Shown piece after piece: positions 6,051 to 15,986 of a stretch of DNA of 64,000 nt (position 1 is the first letter of the stretch; every line of letters starts with the position of its first letter). Source of the stretch: Sphingobacteriaceae bacterium (lineage in GTDB: Bacteria; Bacteroidota; Bacteroidia; Sphingobacteriales; Sphingobacteriaceae); the NCBI GenBank assembly GCA_029266635.1, contig JAQSWM010000005.1, positions 186,001 through 250,000 on the forward strand, in the 5' to 3' direction. Below the pieces are notes generated by a model. It worked only from the letters and a program-made list of their open reading frames with translations, had not been told where the DNA came from and searched no databases. The translations under genes were made by a program, and so were the position numbers.

Positions 6051-9000
6051 ATGAAAAAGCTCTACTTGCTGTTTCTTCTCGCCTTCGCGTTTTCTAAAGC
6101 TGAGGCACAAATTACAGTCTCAGGTAAGGTGTCAGAAGCCAACGGAGGCACTCTCCCCGGCGTCGGGGTTACCGTAAAAGGTACTTCAAACGGCACTGTC
6201 ACTAACGTAGATGGTGTTTACACCATTACAGTCCCAAATGCCAATTCAACTTTAGTCTTCTCTTTTGTGGGTTTCTTACCAAAAGAAGTCGCTGTTAAGA
6301 ACCAAAGAAATCTCAACGTTTCGCTTGAACCTGATCTGAAAAGCCTTGACGAGGTGGTAGTAGTGGGCTATGGTACCACAACCAAAAAGGATTTGGTATC
6401 GTCGGTAGCGAGTATTAAAGCCGATGCTCTCAAGGCTCAGCCTGTTGGCAACCTTGAACAAGCGCTCCAAGGCAGGGCTGCGGGTCTTGCGGTAACGTCA
6501 AACAGCGGTACGCCGGGTGCCGGAGCAACGATCCGCATCAGGGGCAACAATTCTATTAATGGCAACAACGATCCGTTGTATGTAATCGATGGATTTATTG
6601 CCGGCTCGGGATTCGACATCAACAGCATTAATCCAGAGGACATTGAGTCTATCGATGTTCTCAAAGACGCAACCGCTCTTGCAATCTATGGTACCAGGGG
6701 TGCGTCAGGTGTAATACTCATTACTACTAAAAGCGGAGCAAACTTCGCGAAGGGAAAGCCGAAGATTAATCTGACACACTACACAAGCTTCCAGAACACT
6801 GCAAACAAGATAAACCTAATGACAGGTCAGGAGTACCTTGATTATGTGAACGAATCGGCTCGCTTTGCGCCAGGCCCGGATGGCTTTGGCAAAACGGATT
6901 TGACGCTTCCTTTGGCCTACAACGACGATATACAAACAACAGATTGGCTAGGCCTGATCTCTCAGACAGGGATGGTGAACAACACCGACCTCTCGTTTGG
7001 AGGGAATGCGGATAAGTCAAACTATTATGTTTCTTTCAATTACTTTGATCAGAAAGGAGTTGTACGGGAGTCGGGATTGAAAAAAGGTGGCTTACGTGCG
7101 AATTTGGACGTAAAAGCTACAGATCGCCTGAAGCTCGGGATACGCCTGAATGCATCACAGTACAAGCGTGAAAACACCAAGGTAAATTACTCTCAAATTG
7201 TTAATGCGGTAGTGCCCCTGAGAGCCATATACAATGCAAATGGGGCGTTTACAAGCCAGAATCCTATCAGTTCTACTACACAGCGCAATCCTGAAGCAGA
7301 TTTGCAATTAAGAGTAGACCATGACCTCGTAACCAAGCTCATCAGCAACGCGTATTTGGAGTACGAACTTTTAAAAGATCTGAAGTTTAAAACTACGCTG
7401 GGGGCAGATTTGACTTACAGGAAGCTCAATAATTATCTTCCCGGCGTTTTGCCAGAAGTAACAACCGGTGGTTTTGCAAGTATCAATACCAACTTCGCCA
7501 AGAATATTCTTAATGAGAATACCTTGAATTATGATTGGAAGCTGGGAAAACATAGCATAAAAGCATTGGCGGGATTTACCATGCAGAAAGACAACAATGA
7601 GGGTACAATAGCTTCCATTGATGGTTTTTCAAACGATGCCGTTCTTTTCAACAATTTATCGCTGGGCAATACCGCTACGGCACAAGTTGCTTCCGGATAC
7701 GGGCAGCGTACGCTTATCTCATATCTAAGCAGGATCAACTACAACTATGCAAGCAAATATCTGCTTACGCTTGTTGGCCGCTACGATGGTTCATCGGTTT
7801 TTCAACCAGGCAATAAATACTCCTTCTTCCCCTCTGTAGGATTTGCTTGGAATGCCGGACAAGAGGACTTTATGCAAGATCTAAGCTTCTTAAGCACGTT
7901 AAAATTAAGAGGAAGTATCGGTAAGGTTGGAGAGCAGGGTGTTCCCGCATATAACTCCATAGCCACTTATGCAAATACCGTTACTACTTTTAATGATGCC
8001 ATGGTAAACGGCGTTCTTGTAGGCGCTGTGCCGAGCGATGGCCTTACCTGGGAAACAACAAGGCAGCTGGATTTGGGGCTGGAAGTAGGTATTCTACAAG
8101 ACCGGATTTCATTTGAAGCCGACTATTACAACAAACGTACTTCTGATTTGCTGCTCCGTGTTGCCTTGTCAGGGCAGGTCGGCGCAAACTCAACTACACA
8201 GTTACAAAACTTAGGCTCGGTGAGGAACCGTGGTGTGGAGTTCTCAGTCAATTCGCACAACATCGTTGGAAAGAACTTTTCATGGAATACTGCTTTGACA
8301 ATGTCCGCCAACAGGAGCAGGATACTGGCACTCGATGGCCAGCCATATATCGACCTTCAGTCTACCGGGAATCAGGGCGGTAGTTCTGCACGTTTAATTG
8401 TTGGCCAGCCTTTGCCTGTATTTGTTGGGGCACAATACCTTGGCACCTACAAAACAAAAGAAGAAATCATAGCCGACAAGAGAGTAGGCCAGTCGTTCTT
8501 AGGCGGTCCGCGGTTTGAAGATGTGAATAATGATGGTGTGCTCAATAGCCAGGATGAAAAAATTATAGGCAGCCCGCAACCAGATTTCTACGGAGGCTTA
8601 AGAAATACGTTTAAGTATAAACGCCTTTCGTTGGATGTATTTGTGCACGGGCAGTATGGATCAGAGATTTTCAACATTCGGGCTCAATCCTCATTTTACG
8701 GCAGGCAAGATCAAAACCTTGACCCTGCTCTTGTTAACAGGTGGCGTGAAGGTGTTAACGAAACATCCGACATCCCACGTGCGGGAACATCAGCCAGTAT
8801 CTACAATTTGAACAGTACAGTGAATATTGAAGATGGCTCTTTCTTAAGGCTCAAGAATGTATCATTGAGTTACGACGTACCTCTGAAACAACTTGGATTG
8901 AGTAAGGCTTTCAGCAACTTGAATGTTTATGCAAGCGGCACAAACTTGCTACTGCTCTCTAAGTTCAAACTCGGCGATCCTGAAGTCAATAATTTCGCTG

Positions 9001-9095
9001 CAGGAAGCGGGTTCGATGCTGTTTCACAAGGTTTCGCAGGAGGGCAGTACCCTTATGCTAAGTCTTTCACCTTCGGTTTAAACGTTGAATTTTAA
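6051..9095 (+). CDS. SusC/RagA-family TonB-linked outer-membrane transporter, 1014 aa
   Basis: The order is a signal peptide (to KAEAQ, residue 20), a carboxypeptidase-regulatory-like domain (about 22-95, with GKVSEANGG and VDGVYTITV), the linker DEVVVVGYGTT, the plug (about 115-235, IRIRGNNSINGNNDPLYVIDG and IESIDVLKDATA), then a 22-strand-type barrel ending in the aromatic FGLNVEF. SusC proteins import ligands captured by their SusD lid, using TonB energy. The susD gene follows after 11 bases. There is no N-terminal signalling (STN) extension and no anti-sigma gene nearby, so regulation is not by the usual trans-envelope route. Surrounding sulfatases suggest a sulfated ligand. Confidence 0.95.
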   Translation: MKKLYLLFLLAFAFSKAEAQITVSGKVSEANGGTLPGVGVTVKGTSNGTVTNVDGVYTITVPNANSTLVFSFVGFLPKEVAVKNQRNLNVSLEPDLKSLDEVVVVGYGTTTKKDLVSSVASIKADALKAQPVGNLEQALQGRAAGLAVTSNSGTPGAGATIRIRGNNSINGNNDPLYVIDGFIAGSGFDINSINPEDIESIDVLKDATALAIYGTRGASGVILITTKSGANFAKGKPKINLTHYTSFQNTANKINLMTGQEYLDYVNESARFAPGPDGFGKTDLTLPLAYNDDIQTTDWLGLISQTGMVNNTDLSFGGNADKSNYYVSFNYFDQKGVVRESGLKKGGLRANLDVKATDRLKLGIRLNASQYKRENTKVNYSQIVNAVVPLRAIYNANGAFTSQNPISSTTQRNPEADLQLRVDHDLVTKLISNAYLEYELLKDLKFKTTLGADLTYRKLNNYLPGVLPEVTTGGFASINTNFAKNILNENTLNYDWKLGKHSIKALAGFTMQKDNNEGTIASIDGFSNDAVLFNNLSLGNTATAQVASGYGQRTLISYLSRINYNYASKYLLTLVGRYDGSSVFQPGNKYSFFPSVGFAWNAGQEDFMQDLSFLSTLKLRGSIGKVGEQGVPAYNSIATYANTVTTFNDAMVNGVLVGAVPSDGLTWETTRQLDLGLEVGILQDRISFEADYYNKRTSDLLLRVALSGQVGANSTTQLQNLGSVRNRGVEFSVNSHNIVGKNFSWNTALTMSANRSRILALDGQPYIDLQSTGNQGGSSARLIVGQPLPVFVGAQYLGTYKTKEEIIADKRVGQSFLGGPRFEDVNNDGVLNSQDEKIIGSPQPDFYGGLRNTFKYKRLSLDVFVHGQYGSEIFNIRAQSSFYGRQDQNLDPALVNRWREGVNETSDIPRAGTSASIYNLNSTVNIEDGSFLRLKNVSLSYDVPLKQLGLSKAFSNLNVYASGTNLLLLSKFKLGDPEVNNFAAGSGFDAVSQGFAGGQYPYAKSFTFGLNVEF

Positions 9096-9106
9096 TCTGA
9101 TCAGAT

Positions 9107-10666
9107 ATGAAAAAGACATTGAGATATACAGTGCTGCTGGTGATTGCGTCATTGTTAGTATCCACCAGTTGCAATAAATTCTTGGAAGAAGATTTAAGAG
9201 ATCAGATCACTCCCGAGAATTTCTTTAACAACGACAAGGAAGCTGAACTCGCGGTAAATGGAGTTTACAGGCTTTTGCACGATAATTCTCTTTACGGATT
9301 AAGGGGGCTGGATGATTACTATACCAGCGGAGCAGACGAGCAGGGCCCAAGCCGTGCCGTAAACCCACAAATACATAATTACCTGATAGCGGAAGGGGTG
9401 GCTGACGGGAATGACAGTTGGATAACATTATATAGAATAGTTAATAATACCACTGAGTTCATCGCCAAAATAGAAGGGAACGAAAAAATATCGCAGTCGG
9501 CACGGGATAGTAATGTTGGGCAGCTTCTCTTTCTAAGAGCACTGGCTTACTACCACTTAACCAACCTTTGGGGGGATGTCCCTTATTACAGAAGTCCGAT
9601 GCCGGTAGTAGAAAGATCAGTATTGGGGCGTACCAAAAAAGAGCAGATAAGAAAAGATATGAAGGATGATTTGGCAAAGGCGATTCCGATGATGCAAACA
9701 TCTTACACCGGCGCTGACCTGGGCCGTGCGACAAAGTGGGCAGCTGCTACATTGAAAGCTAAGTATCACCTTTTTGATAAGGAGTGGGCTGATGCGAAAA
9801 CTGAATGTGATTTCATTATCAAAAACTCCCCCCATACCCTTCTTGCCAATTTTGCCGATGTATTTGATCGCACTAGTTCTGCAACCCAGTACAACGCTGA
9901 GGTGATTTTTGCAGTAGATTTTATATCAAACCAGGTAGCAGAATTGCAGGCTGGCAGAACAGACGATTACAATCCACGCATCCGCGATGAACCTTCAAAC
10001 CGGAATGGTAATATTGTAGTGAACGGCAAGACAATGAAAAGAGCAGATTATTTTCAAAGTTTGCTATTAGCTCAGGGCGAAGACATGACTGGTTTCGGGT
10101 GGGCAATCCCTCTTCCTGAACTTGCAAGTAAATCAAACTGGCAAGCCGGAGATTTAAGGTACGATGCCACAGTCATCAGCAGTTACCTGGGCTTTACATT
10201 GACGTTTCCTTATTTCAAAAAGAACTGGAACTTGAATCAGGCTACCTCGGCAAGGGACAATCACCCGGATAATTATATTGTATTTCGTTTGGCAGATGTC
10301 TATTTGATGGCTGCAGAAGCTGAAAACGAGGTAAATGGACCTGCTGCGGCATACGCTTATGTGAACAAGGTTAGAGAACGGGCTTTTAATCCCGATCAGC
10401 CATTTAGCGGTTTAACACAAACAACATTCAGAATAAAAATTCAGGATGAACGTAAGTTTGAGTTAGCTGCAGAAGGGCACAGGCGCATGGACCTGATTCG
10501 TTGGGGAAAACTGCTAGAGGTTGTAAAAGCTACCAAACAAAGAGCCTGGAATAATCCCGCCGCTAATATTAAGCCTTACCATGTTTTGTTGCCAATCCCA
10601 GAGAAGCAAATAATTTTAAATCCGAACCTTTTAACATCAGATCCAACTAATAATGGCTATAGGTAA
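9107..10666 (+). CDS. SusD/RagB-family nutrient-binding lipoprotein, 519 aa
   Basis: A lipoprotein signal with lipobox cysteine (LLVSTSCNKFLEED, C at residue 22) is followed by the SusD opening (ITPENFFNNDKEAELAVNGVYR), TPR-like helices (RALAYYHLTNLWGDVPY; AATLKAKYHL) and the C-terminal signature (IQDERKFELAAEGHRRMDLIRWGK). It caps the SusC channel at the outer leaflet and binds the substrate. Its 3' end overlaps the next sulfatase by 14 bases, which suggests translational coupling. The binding-site residues cannot be assigned by eye. Confidence 0.95.
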   Translation: MKKTLRYTVLLVIASLLVSTSCNKFLEEDLRDQITPENFFNNDKEAELAVNGVYRLLHDNSLYGLRGLDDYYTSGADEQGPSRAVNPQIHNYLIAEGVADGNDSWITLYRIVNNTTEFIAKIEGNEKISQSARDSNVGQLLFLRALAYYHLTNLWGDVPYYRSPMPVVERSVLGRTKKEQIRKDMKDDLAKAIPMMQTSYTGADLGRATKWAAATLKAKYHLFDKEWADAKTECDFIIKNSPHTLLANFADVFDRTSSATQYNAEVIFAVDFISNQVAELQAGRTDDYNPRIRDEPSNRNGNIVVNGKTMKRADYFQSLLLAQGEDMTGFGWAIPLPELASKSNWQAGDLRYDATVISSYLGFTLTFPYFKKNWNLNQATSARDNHPDNYIVFRLADVYLMAAEAENEVNGPAAAYAYVNKVRERAFNPDQPFSGLTQTTFRIKIQDERKFELAAEGHRRMDLIRWGKLLEVVKATKQRAWNNPAANIKPYHVLLPIPEKQIILNPNLLTSDPTNNGYR

Positions 10667-12137
10667 TCTTTTTAAGCCTGTTTTTACAACCTGCTGCCTA
10701 GCAATACTGCTGTGCCACTCGTCCTTCGCTCAAAAAAAGCCAAATATCGTCTTCATTCTTGGAGACGATATGGGCTATTACAGCATAGGGCCATTTGGAC
10801 AGAAATTGATCAAAACTCCTAATCTGGATAAGCTGGCTGCCAATGGGATGAAGTTGACCAACTTCTACTCCAATCACATCTGCTCGCCCAGCCGCGGAAG
10901 CTTTTTCACAGGCCTGCACACCGGCCACGCACTAATACGTGGCAATTATGAGCTTGGTGGCTACCGCGATGATGATGAATACGGCCAAATGCCGCTTGCT
11001 CCAAATATGCAAACGCTCGGTACAGAGTTGCAAAGAGCAGGATATAAAACTGCGGTGATGGGAAAGTGGGGAATGGGGGGTCCTGGCTCAATCGGCGTTC
11101 CAAACAAGCAAGGTGTTGGCCTTTTCTTTGGATATCTCTGCCAAAAACAGGCTCAGAACTATTATCCTACACATCTTTGGGAAAACGAGACTTTCTACCC
11201 GCTCAACAACAAGTATTTTTATGTGCATCAGAAGATGCCTGCCGGAAAGGATATCCACGACCCGGCATCGTACCTGCCTTATAAAGGAGAGGAGTATTCC
11301 GAAGAAACAATTCAAAGGCATGCTTTAGACTTCATCAGCAAACAGAAAGCTGATGAGCCATTCTTTTTGGAGCTCGCATACACTTTGCCGCACATGGCTC
11401 TGCAGGTACCCGACAGAGTTTTGGAACAATACAAGGGCAAGTTTGATGATAAGCCTTACTTAGGCCAGAAGGATTACGTCCCAAGCCAATACCCAAGAGC
11501 AACGTATGCGGCGATGATTACTTTGCTGGACGAGTATGTTGGACAGGTAATGGCGGCGCTAAAGCAGAAAGGTCTCGATAAAAACACGTTAATTGTTTTT
11601 ACTGCCGACAACGGTGCCGCCAAAGTAGGAGGCTGTGATCCGGATTATTTCAATTGCAGTGGCGAGCAGCGTGGCCGCAAAGGCAGCATTTATGAGGGTG
11701 GGATAAAAGAGCCTTTTGTAGCGTATTGGCCAGGCGTGATAAAGCCGGGCTCGTCGTCTGAGCACATTGCCGCAATCTGGGATATGATGCCAACGTTCCT
11801 GGACGTTGCCGGAACAAAAGCCACCAAGCCAATTGATGGAATATCTTTTCTTCCAACGTTAAAACAACAAAAACAAGCTCCACATGAATACCTGTATTGG
11901 GAGCGTCATGCAAATGACGAGCATCAGGAAGTAGTGAGATTTGGCGATTGGAAAGCCATAAAAGATGTGATGGCGAACAAAATTGAGCTCTACAATCTGG
12001 CGAAAGATCCATCAGAAAAGACCGACGTGGCTGCTCAAAATCCGGCACAGATTAAAAAGGCTATAGAATATTATAAAACCCGAAGAACAGCTGCTGTGGT
12101 CGACTGGAACTACGGGAAACCCGACGAAGACAGATAG
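10653..12137 (+). CDS. Secreted family S1 sulfatase, 494 aa
   Basis: Signal peptide to SSFAQ (27), DD at 38-39 in LGDDMGYY, and the formylglycine cysteine C77 in CSPSRGSFFTG, a fully canonical CxPxR motif. VMGKWGMGG and FTADNGAAKVGG carry the sulfate-pocket residues, and RGRKGSIYEGG/KEPFVAYWPG is the typical C-terminal stretch. It starts 14 bases inside susD, so its translation is probably coupled to it. The next sulfatase starts 2 bases after its stop codon. Arylsulfatase A-like; substrate unknown. Maturation needs a formylglycine-generating enzyme or anSME encoded elsewhere. Confidence 0.9.
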   Translation: MAIGNLFKPVFTTCCLAILLCHSSFAQKKPNIVFILGDDMGYYSIGPFGQKLIKTPNLDKLAANGMKLTNFYSNHICSPSRGSFFTGLHTGHALIRGNYELGGYRDDDEYGQMPLAPNMQTLGTELQRAGYKTAVMGKWGMGGPGSIGVPNKQGVGLFFGYLCQKQAQNYYPTHLWENETFYPLNNKYFYVHQKMPAGKDIHDPASYLPYKGEEYSEETIQRHALDFISKQKADEPFFLELAYTLPHMALQVPDRVLEQYKGKFDDKPYLGQKDYVPSQYPRATYAAMITLLDEYVGQVMAALKQKGLDKNTLIVFTADNGAAKVGGCDPDYFNCSGEQRGRKGSIYEGGIKEPFVAYWPGVIKPGSSSEHIAAIWDMMPTFLDVAGTKATKPIDGISFLPTLKQQKQAPHEYLYWERHANDEHQEVVRFGDWKAIKDVMANKIELYNLAKDPSEKTDVAAQNPAQIKKAIEYYKTRRTAAVVDWNYGKPDEDR

Positions 12138-12139
12138 AA

Positions 12140-14437
12140 ATGAGGAAAGTCGCAGCTTTTATTCTTGGATCATTATTGTTTAATTGTGCTTATGCCCAGC
12201 ACGATCCAATTCAGCCTTTCAAAGGAAAGATCGGCAAAACACTTGCTGATACGAAGCAGGCCTGGCCTGAACCGGTTAAAGCTCCGGCAGGCGCACCAAA
12301 CGTAATCTGGATTTTGATTGACGATGCTGGCTTTGGCAGCTCCAGCGCTTTTGGGGGGCTGATAGAAACGCCAAACTTCGACAAGTTGGCCAACAACGGC
12401 CTCCGCTACACCAACTTCCACAATGCCGCTATTTGTGGTCCTACGCGTGCCGCCCTGCTAACCGGCAGGAATCACCACATGGTTGCCATGGGACACCACC
12501 CGGATTGGGCAATTGGCGCCCCCGGGTACAATGGCAACATTCCCTTTGAAGCGGCAACCATCGCGGAAGTGATGCGGGACAATGGCTACAATACTTTTGC
12601 TCTCGGAAAGTGGCATTCAACCGTTCCGGCGCAGGCATCGCCGGTTGGCCCTTTTAACCGCTGGCCTACAGGCAGAGGCTTCGATCATTTCTATGGCTTC
12701 ATCAGCGGAGCCACAGACCAATGGCATCCTACACTCGTGGAAGAAACCAATCAGGTAAGCATAGAGCCTAACACTACGCACCTCAATCAACTGATCACAG
12801 ATAAAGCCATAAACTACATCGCTAATCAAAAATCAGCCGATCCTGATAAGCCGTTTTTCATGTACTATGCTCCCGGTGCAACCCACGCACCGGCGCAGGT
12901 TTCCAAGGAGTGGATTAACAAGTACAAAGGCAAGTTTGACAAAGGTTGGGATAGCTATCGTGAAGAAGTGTTCAAGCGACAACAGGCTTTGGGCATCATC
13001 CCAGCAGGCACGAAATTGCCACCACGGCAGACAGGTTTAAAGGCTTGGGACAGCCTGAATGCAGATCAGAAAAAAGTATTCGCCCACTTTATGGAGGTTT
13101 ATGCCGGATACATGGCTTACACCGATCATGAGATTGGGCGAATTGTAGATTACCTTGCAGAGATCGGGCAACTTGATAATACCGCCATTTTCCTGATGAT
13201 TGGGGATAACGGCGCTACCAAAGAAGGCAGCTATTTCGGCAGGGCAGGCACGCGGAACGGTTTTAGTGCAGGCAATGATGAGGGAGAAGGGATTGATTAT
13301 CTCTTGAAATGGAACGATAAACTCGGCTCTGAATCTACCTATCCAACCATCCCGCTAGGCTGGGCGCAGGCAATGAACGTGCCTTTCAAGTACTGGAAGA
13401 GCGATGCTAATGGGGAGGGCGGAAGCCACGCTCCCCTGATCCTCTACTATCCGAAAGGCATCAAAGAAAAAGCAGGCATTCGTACGCAGTACAGCCACGT
13501 TATCGACATGCTGCCCACTACAATAGAACTTACTCGAACTAAGATGCCCGATGTAGTTAACGGCTATAAACAAATGCCTGTTCAGGGTGTGAGCTTTGCC
13601 GGTTCAATCAACAATGCAGCCATGCCAACCAAGCACACCATGCAGTATTATGAAATCCACGGTGGCAGAGCGATGTACAAAGATGGCTGGAAAGCGGAGG
13701 CTTACCATCCGAAGGTTTATCGTCAAAAAGACAGCTCGGGAGTCGATACAAGAGATATTAACTTTAGAGCCCCGCTTGATTTTAATGAAGATAGATGGGA
13801 GTTGTATAACCTCAACACAGACTGGACAGAAACTACTGACCTTGCAGCAAAATATCCTGAAAAGCTAAAAGAGCTCAAGGCTTTGTTCGAGCAGGAAGCT
13901 GTAAAAAACCAGGTATATCCGCTCAAAGATTTTCATGCCGGTGTTCCGGATGATGTGATCAAGCCGAGAACAATTCTGTATGGCCAAAGCACCGCCAGGT
14001 TTGCAGTGCCGATGGGTAAGGTGCCGATCACCTTTACATCAGAAATTGAGGTCAACGATGCAAAAGCTGAAGGCATAATCTTTACGCATGGCGATCTCTT
14101 TGGCGGAGCAGTGCTATACATGAAGAATGGCGAAGTCTTCTACACCGTGAACAAGGCGATGAAGATCACCACATTGAAATCCTCAGCTCCGCTTACGCCG
14201 GGCAAGCATTCCATCAAAGTAGCTTATTCGACGGATGGGATCAGCCTGAGCATTGACGGTGTGGAAGCGGCAAGCAAAGCAGTCGGAAATCCAAAAACCT
14301 TTTTAGGCGGCACGGCAGATGGTGATGGGATCAGCGTTGGCAGAAGTATGAATTCACCTGTTTCTGATGCATACAAAGGAACGTTCGACTTTACAGGAAA
14401 GGTTAGCAGAGTAATTATAGATCAAAAAGGAAATTAA
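12140..14437 (+). CDS. Secreted family S1 arylsulfatase with a C-terminal beta-rich module, 765 aa
   Basis: Signal peptide to CAYAQ (20); the mature N-terminus carries KGKIGKTLADTKQAWP, seen in large arylsulfatases of the AtsA-like group. DD lies at 61-62, the formylglycine cysteine is C99 in CGPTRAALLTGRN, followed by LGKWH and IGDNGATKEGSYFGR. The sulfatase domain ends near residue 585. The last 170-180 residues (TILYGQSTARFA, IEVNDAKAEGIIFTHGD, HSIKVAYSTDGISLSIDG) look like a concanavalin/jelly-roll sandwich. This length and architecture match a known arylsulfatase subgroup; whether the tail binds glycan is inference. It sits in the compact sulfatase run with 2- and 4-base gaps to its neighbours. 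Confidence 0.9.
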   Translation: MRKVAAFILGSLLFNCAYAQHDPIQPFKGKIGKTLADTKQAWPEPVKAPAGAPNVIWILIDDAGFGSSSAFGGLIETPNFDKLANNGLRYTNFHNAAICGPTRAALLTGRNHHMVAMGHHPDWAIGAPGYNGNIPFEAATIAEVMRDNGYNTFALGKWHSTVPAQASPVGPFNRWPTGRGFDHFYGFISGATDQWHPTLVEETNQVSIEPNTTHLNQLITDKAINYIANQKSADPDKPFFMYYAPGATHAPAQVSKEWINKYKGKFDKGWDSYREEVFKRQQALGIIPAGTKLPPRQTGLKAWDSLNADQKKVFAHFMEVYAGYMAYTDHEIGRIVDYLAEIGQLDNTAIFLMIGDNGATKEGSYFGRAGTRNGFSAGNDEGEGIDYLLKWNDKLGSESTYPTIPLGWAQAMNVPFKYWKSDANGEGGSHAPLILYYPKGIKEKAGIRTQYSHVIDMLPTTIELTRTKMPDVVNGYKQMPVQGVSFAGSINNAAMPTKHTMQYYEIHGGRAMYKDGWKAEAYHPKVYRQKDSSGVDTRDINFRAPLDFNEDRWELYNLNTDWTETTDLAAKYPEKLKELKALFEQEAVKNQVYPLKDFHAGVPDDVIKPRTILYGQSTARFAVPMGKVPITFTSEIEVNDAKAEGIIFTHGDLFGGAVLYMKNGEVFYTVNKAMKITTLKSSAPLTPGKHSIKVAYSTDGISLSIDGVEAASKAVGNPKTFLGGTADGDGISVGRSMNSPVSDAYKGTFDFTGKVSRVIIDQKGN

Positions 14438-14441
14438 AAGA

Positions 14442-15974
14442 ATGAAGGTCATTTTCAAATATTCGTGTGCTGTGTTGCTATTGATTAGCATCAAGGTAAG
14501 CGCTCAGCAACAGAAACCCAATATTGTTATTTTCCTGGTTGACGATATGGGCTGGATGGATACTTCTGTGCCTTTCGGCGAGCAGGTTGGCGAGCTGAAC
14601 AAGCGCTATCACACGCCCAATATGGAGCGGATGGCTCGCGAGGGCATGAAATTTACCAATGCCTACGCTGCTCCTGTTTGCACACCAACCCGCGTCAGCC
14701 TCATGACGGGCGTGAACGCCGCTCACCACAAAGTCACAAACTGGACATCTGTAGAAAAAGATACTCCTTCTGATTTCGACAGCAAGGAAAATCCCTTTAA
14801 AACACCTGAATGGAATTACAACGGATTCAGTCCGGTAAAAGGAATTCCGCACACGTTCTACGGAACTCCGCTGCCCAAGCTTTTACAGGATGACGGCTAT
14901 TACACTGTCCACGTTGGTAAGGCGCACTTCGCCTCCTGGGGCACGCCCGCAGCCAGTCCGTATAACATGGGCTTTCTGGTGAACATTGCCGGAAACGTAG
15001 CCGGCGAACCGCAAAGCTATCTCAGCGAAGAAAACTACGGCAATCAGACTGGGAAAACGAACTACAAAGCTGTACAAAATATGGCTGAGTATTATGGCAC
15101 AGGCACCTTCCTCACCGAGGCGCTCACCCGCGAAGCTCTTAAAACGCTCCGGTATCCGGTGAAAACCAAACAGCCATTCTTCCTTTACATGGCACACTAT
15201 GCCGTCCATCTTCCGCTCGATGAAGATGTGCGCTTTTCTAAAAAGTATAAGGATGCTGGTTTGAATGCCGGACAAATCAAGTATGCCTCGATGATAGAAG
15301 GAATGGACAAGAGCCTCGGCGACATTATGGATTACCTGAAGGCGAATAATATTGAAAAGAACACCGTCATTATTTTCATGTCGGATAACGGCGGGCACAG
15401 CATTTCTGCCGGTAAAGGCGATCCAATGCATACCAATAATCTCCCGCTTCGGGAAGGCAAAGGTTCGGTTTACGAAGGCGGCATCCGCGAGCCGATGATG
15501 GTGAAGTGGCCAGCCGTGGTAAAGCCCGGTACAAAGACGAATACTCCGGTAATTATTGAAGACTTTTTCCCAACGCTCTTAGAAATGGCTGGTGCGAAAG
15601 TTGCAAAAACGGAACAGGTTTTGGATGGCAAAAGCTTCGTTCCACTGCTAAAGGGCATCAATAACGCCGATCCGAACCGCACGTTTACCTGGCATTATCC
15701 AAACAAATGGAAAGAAGCGGAGCTTCCGCAGATCGATTACATGAGTGCTATCCGCCAAGGCGACTGGAAGCTGGTTTACGATATGAAAAAGGCGAAGCTG
15801 GAGTTGTACAACCTGAAAAATGATATCGGCGAGCACAACGACGTATCCGCCCAGAATCCTGAAAAGGTAAAACAACTGGCGAAGCTTCTTTCTGATAAAT
15901 TTCGTGGCTGGGGTACGTTGATGCCAACGTTTAAGGCAAGCGGAAAGGCCGTTCCGTGGGCTGATCAATTGTAG
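14442..15974 (+). CDS. Secreted family S1 sulfatase, 510 aa
   Basis: Signal peptide to KVSAQ (22), DD at 34-35 in LVDDMGWMD, and the formylglycine cysteine C80 in CTPTRVSLMTG. Then come VHVGKAHFASWG (a lysine-alanine-histidine variant of the usual GKWH), FMSDNGGHS and YEGGIREPMMVKWP. N-acetylgalactosamine-6-sulfatase or heparan-type sulfatases share this layout, but substrate cannot be assigned. It is the last sulfatase of the locus; tag starts 12 bases downstream without a visible terminator. Confidence 0.9.
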   Translation: MKVIFKYSCAVLLLISIKVSAQQQKPNIVIFLVDDMGWMDTSVPFGEQVGELNKRYHTPNMERMAREGMKFTNAYAAPVCTPTRVSLMTGVNAAHHKVTNWTSVEKDTPSDFDSKENPFKTPEWNYNGFSPVKGIPHTFYGTPLPKLLQDDGYYTVHVGKAHFASWGTPAASPYNMGFLVNIAGNVAGEPQSYLSEENYGNQTGKTNYKAVQNMAEYYGTGTFLTEALTREALKTLRYPVKTKQPFFLYMAHYAVHLPLDEDVRFSKKYKDAGLNAGQIKYASMIEGMDKSLGDIMDYLKANNIEKNTVIIFMSDNGGHSISAGKGDPMHTNNLPLREGKGSVYEGGIREPMMVKWPAVVKPGTKTNTPVIIEDFFPTLLEMAGAKVAKTEQVLDGKSFVPLLKGINNADPNRTFTWHYPNKWKEAELPQIDYMSAIRQGDWKLVYDMKKAKLELYNLKNDIGEHNDVSAQNPEKVKQLAKLLSDKFRGWGTLMPTFKASGKAVPWADQL

Positions 15975-15986
15975 TATCTTAGCAAC

